Assembly (NCBI GenBank): GCA_013331125.1
Contig: DUGW01000071.1
Coordinates: 1-7,037, forward strand
Length of the DNA stretch: 7,037 bases
Reading direction: 5' to 3'
Source of the DNA: Candidatus Woesearchaeota archaeon
GTDB lineage: Archaea; Nanoarchaeota; Nanoarchaeia; Woesearchaeales; UBA11576
The position numbers and the translations under genes are program-made. The notes beneath the pieces were generated by a model. The model was not told the origin of the DNA, did not search any database, and was given only the letters and a program-made list of their open reading frames with translations. How positions within the stretch are numbered: position 1 is the stretch's first letter; every line of letters starts with the position of its first letter. This document shows positions 4,868 to 7,037 of the stretch, piece by piece.

Positions 4868-6040
4868 ATGAAGACCAACATCTATCTGGACAACGGCGCG
4901 ACCACAATGGTCGACCCAGAAGTAGTCAAGGCCATGCAGCCTTTTTTCACCGAGACCTATGGTAATGCCTCGAGCATCCATCACATGGGTCAGGCCGCGA
5001 AGCAAGCCCTTAATGAGGCCCGCGAGACAGTGGCCAAGAGACTGAACGCTGGCTATGATGAGGTGATCTTCACCAGTGGCGGGACAGAATCCGACAACCT
5101 GGCGATTCTAGGTACAGCATTCGCGAAAAAGAAAGACGGCAACCACATCATCACGACCCGAATCGAGCATCCTGCTGTGCAGAACACCTGCCGCTTCCTC
5201 GAGACGCAGGGTTTTGAAGTCACTTATCTTGATGTTGACAGTGAGGGCTTCATCGATCCAGAGAAGCTTGAGGCTGCAATCACAGATAAGACCATCCTCG
5301 TCACCATCATCCACGGCAACAACGAGATCGGCACGATCCAGGATCTTGAGGCTATCGGCGAAGTCTGCCGGAAGCACAAGGTGCTTTTCCACACCGACGC
5401 TGTCCAGTCCTTCACAAAAGTCCCGATCAATACAAAGAAGTTGAACATCGACCTGATCTCGATGTCATCACATAAGATACACGGCCCTAAGGGTGTCGGC
5501 GCTCTTTATGTCAGGAAAGGCGTCAGGCTCCAGCCTGTCACCCATGGCGGCGGTCACGAGTTCAAGCTCCGTCCAGGCACTGAGAACATTTCCGGCATTG
5601 TCGGTTTTGCCAGGGCTGTTAGGCTCTCTTCAGACTCTGATGTCAAGAGGATTGCCAGGCTCCGCGACTATTTTATCTCTAGGGTTGAGGATGAGATTCC
5701 TAACACCCAGCTCAACGGCCCCAGAGGCGACAAGAGGCTCTGTAATAACATAAACATCTCTTTCGCCAGCATCGAGGGTGAGGCCTTGGGCTCTTATCTG
5801 GATATCGAAGGGATATGCACCAGCACCGGCTCTGCCTGTTCCTCTCACTCTCTTGAGCCTAGTCATGTCCTCACATCTATCGGTCTCAGCAAGGAGCTTG
5901 CCAACGGCACCTTGAGGATGACCCTCTCCCGTTTCACGACGGAAAAAGACATCGATTTCACTGTTGATATGCTCAAGAAGTACACTGAGAAGCTCCGTAA
6001 GATAAGCCCTCTCAGCAGGGTCTTGAAGAAGGTGATATGA
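4868..6040 (+). CDS. iscS: Cysteine desulfurase (IscS/NifS family)
   Basis: PLP enzyme that converts L-cysteine to alanine and an enzyme-bound persulfide. With ATG 4868 it is 390 residues, the normal length for the family. Seen in order: N-terminal YLDNGATT (6-13), FTSGGTESDN in the cofactor-binding region, IEHPA with the PLP-stacking His, HGNNEIGTIQ, FHTDAVQS with D177, SSHKIHGPKG with the Schiff-base K203, RPGTENI, and the active-site loop STGSACSS with C324. The spacing of K203 and C324 is close to E. coli IscS, and the long loop marks it as the group I (IscS/NifS) type rather than SufS. TTG 4844 and GTG 4859 are upstream in-frame alternatives; ATG 4868 is preferred because GAGTGAT lies just upstream and the protein then starts as relatives do. 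It likely supplies sulfur to IscU and ThiI encoded next to it. Confidence 0.96.
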   Translation: MKTNIYLDNGATTMVDPEVVKAMQPFFTETYGNASSIHHMGQAAKQALNEARETVAKRLNAGYDEVIFTSGGTESDNLAILGTAFAKKKDGNHIITTRIEHPAVQNTCRFLETQGFEVTYLDVDSEGFIDPEKLEAAITDKTILVTIIHGNNEIGTIQDLEAIGEVCRKHKVLFHTDAVQSFTKVPINTKKLNIDLISMSSHKIHGPKGVGALYVRKGVRLQPVTHGGGHEFKLRPGTENISGIVGFARAVRLSSDSDVKRIARLRDYFISRVEDEIPNTQLNGPRGDKRLCNNINISFASIEGEALGSYLDIEGICTSTGSACSSHSLEPSHVLTSIGLSKELANGTLRMTLSRFTTEKDIDFTVDMLKKYTEKLRKISPLSRVLKKVI

Positions 6041-6059
6041 ACTTTATAGGGTGGTTGTT

Positions 6060-6470
6060 ATGTATTCAGAAAAAGTGATTTGTGCTTTCAAGGATCCGAA
6101 GAACATGGGTGAGATAGAGAATCCCGATGGTTCTGGCAAGGTAGGCAATCCCTCGTGTGGTGACCTGATGCAGGTCCATATCAAGGTAGGCAAGAACAAG
6201 AAAGGCGAGGATATAATTGAGGATTGTAAGGTCAAGACCTTCGGCTGCGTCGCAGCTATAGCGACCTCTTCCACGATGACTGAGATGGTCATCGGCAAGA
6301 CAATTCAGGAGGCCAAGAAGCTTACCAATATGGATGTCGCTGATGAGCTTGGCGGTCTTCCTCCTCTGAAGGTCCATTGTTCTAACCTCGCTGCTGATGC
6401 CTTGAAGAAGGCCATCGAGGACTACGAGAAGAAGGGTGGGAAGCAAGGCCCTGTGAAATCCAGAAAATGA
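6060..6470 (+). CDS. iscU: IscU-type Fe-S cluster assembly scaffold
   Basis: A 136-residue scaffold on which Fe-S clusters are built from iron and sulfur donated by the desulfurase. All conserved ligands are visible: C33 and D35 in NPSCGD, C63 in FGCVAAIATSS, and H106-C107 in VHCSNLAADAL, matching the C37/D39/C63/H105/C106 set of E. coli IscU. The N-terminus MYSEKV and ENPDG are typical. LPPLK (100-104) sits where bacterial IscU has the HscA-binding LPPVK. The Lys-rich tail (124-136) is short. GTG 6051 is in frame three codons upstream, but ATG 6060 matches relatives and has GGGTGG upstream. It lies 19 bases after the desulfurase stop, and its TGA overlaps the thiI ATG (ATGA at 6467-6470), indicating translational coupling. 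Confidence 0.95.
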   Translation: MYSEKVICAFKDPKNMGEIENPDGSGKVGNPSCGDLMQVHIKVGKNKKGEDIIEDCKVKTFGCVAAIATSSTMTEMVIGKTIQEAKKLTNMDVADELGGLPPLKVHCSNLAADALKKAIEDYEKKGGKQGPVKSRK

Positions 6471-7037
6471 AGCCTTGTATACTCTGTCGTTACTCTGAGA
6501 TCGCTCTTAAGGGCAAGAACCGCTTTGTCTTCGAGGACCGTCTCATCGCGAACATCAGGGATTGTCTTAGGCGTAACAGCGTCATCGCTGATGTCCGTAA
6601 GATCAGGGGCAGGATCATCATCTATACAGAGGACCATGGCGCATACAAGTTTGTGAAGGATGTCTTCGGTCTATCGTCGCTTTCTCCTGCTTTTGAGATT
6701 GCTTCTGATTTTGATACGATACTCGCCATATCCGATGAGTATACTTCATCCCATCTTCCTAAAGGCGCCAAGACCTTCCGCATATCTACCAATCGCGCTG
6801 ACAAGTCTTTTCCTATGAATTCGAACATTGTTGACGATAAGGTCGGCTATTCTGTCGGAGAGAAATACGACCTCAAGGCTGACCTGAAATCCCCTGATTA
6901 CAATCTTCATATAGAGATCCATAAGGAGACCTTCATCTATCATGAGAAGATTGCCTGTCATGGCGGCCTTCCTGTCGGTGTCTCTGGCAACATTGCCAGA
7001 GACACCGACAGGAAGGCCGCCATGACAGGCAATCTTA
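6467..7037 (+). CDS. thiI: ThiI, tRNA 4-thiouridine sulfurtransferase (partial, 3' end missing)
   Basis: ThiI adenylates U8 of tRNA and replaces oxygen with sulfur; in some organisms it also serves thiamine biosynthesis. The start is certain: RYSEIALKGKNR (8-19) is the family's N-terminal signature. A THUMP domain follows to about residue 165, with FRISTNRADKSFPMNS and YDLKADLKSPDYNLHIEI. GGLPVGVSG (166-174) is the conserved hinge into the PP-loop ATPase domain, where a motif like SGGIDSP should come next. Instead, residues 175-190 are translated from the reverse complement of the preceding bases (see the inverted repeat). True thiI sequence therefore probably stops near base 6990 and the last 16 residues are not real. 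The catalytic domain is outside the window. The ATG overlaps the iscU stop, so the gene belongs to the operon and probably draws sulfur from the adjacent desulfurase. Confidence 0.93.
   Translation, partial: MKPCILCRYSEIALKGKNRFVFEDRLIANIRDCLRRNSVIADVRKIRGRIIIYTEDHGAYKFVKDVFGLSSLSPAFEIASDFDTILAISDEYTSSHLPKGAKTFRISTNRADKSFPMNSNIVDDKVGYSVGEKYDLKADLKSPDYNLHIEIHKETFIYHEKIACHGGLPVGVSGNIARDTDRKAAMTGNL
6947..7036. repeat. Perfect 44-bp inverted repeat with a 2-nt centre at the right edge
   Basis: Bases 6947-6990 are exactly reverse-complementary to 6993-7036; only CA (6991-6992) lies between the arms. The left arm is conserved thiI coding sequence, so the right arm is a fold-back copy rather than a continuation. 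The final base (7037) breaks the symmetry. Most likely an amplification or assembly chimera at a contig end. Confidence 0.95.

Noticed and set aside
6037..6078. 13-codon frame starting at an ATGA overlapping the desulfurase stop
   Set aside because: It would overlap the start of iscU in another frame, the GGTGAT motif directly abuts the ATG with no spacing, and nothing suggests a leader peptide.
6989..7037. Unusual ThiI C-terminal extension NIARDTDRKAAMTGNL
   Set aside because: It is the translation of the reverse complement of the preceding thiI bases, so it is an artefact of the terminal palindrome rather than a novel domain.

Overview
The window looks archaeal. Three sequence features support this: promoters are a purine-rich BRE plus TATA box (minus strand near 4340, plus strand near 4413, minus strand near 633); a tRNA gene is interrupted by introns that fold into bulge-helix-bulge (BHB) splice motifs; and the signal-peptide surface protein has tandem Ig-like domains with Lys-rich cytoplasmic and Glu-rich outer segments. 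The mix of an archaeal frame with ISC-type iron-sulfur genes and a large Ig-domain surface protein would suit a DPANN-type archaeon (Woesearchaeota/Pacearchaeota-like), but that placement is inference without a 16S gene or a search.

Layout from left to right: 1-415 has no convincing gene. It holds a TTG/TTTG microsatellite, a polypyrimidine tract and an extremely AT-rich tract. 416-598 (minus) is an intron-split tRNA-Trp(CCA): a 78-nt intron sits after position 37 and a 31-nt intron sits inside the T-loop, after position 59. The second intron has a perfect canonical BHB. 678-4295 (minus) encodes a 1205-residue membrane-anchored surface protein whose C-terminal half is a duplicated module of charged loop, membrane helix, acidic stalk, Ig-like domain and membrane helix. 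4296-4450 is a divergent promoter region containing three direct repeats, probably an operator. 4451-7037 (plus) is a tightly packed operon: an XRE-type regulator with a Cys/His C-terminal cluster, cysteine desulfurase (IscS/NifS), IscU scaffold, and ThiI, which is cut off by the window end.

The operon forms one sulfur pathway. The desulfurase generates persulfide from cysteine. IscU uses it to build Fe-S clusters and ThiI uses it to make 4-thiouridine in tRNA. The first gene is probably the autoregulator, possibly sensing metal or Fe-S status.

The right edge is suspect. The last ~90 bases are a perfect 44-bp inverted repeat with a 2-nt centre lying inside thiI, exactly where the conserved THUMP-to-PP-loop junction should continue. 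The genuine sequence probably ends near 6990 and the rest is a fold-back artefact.
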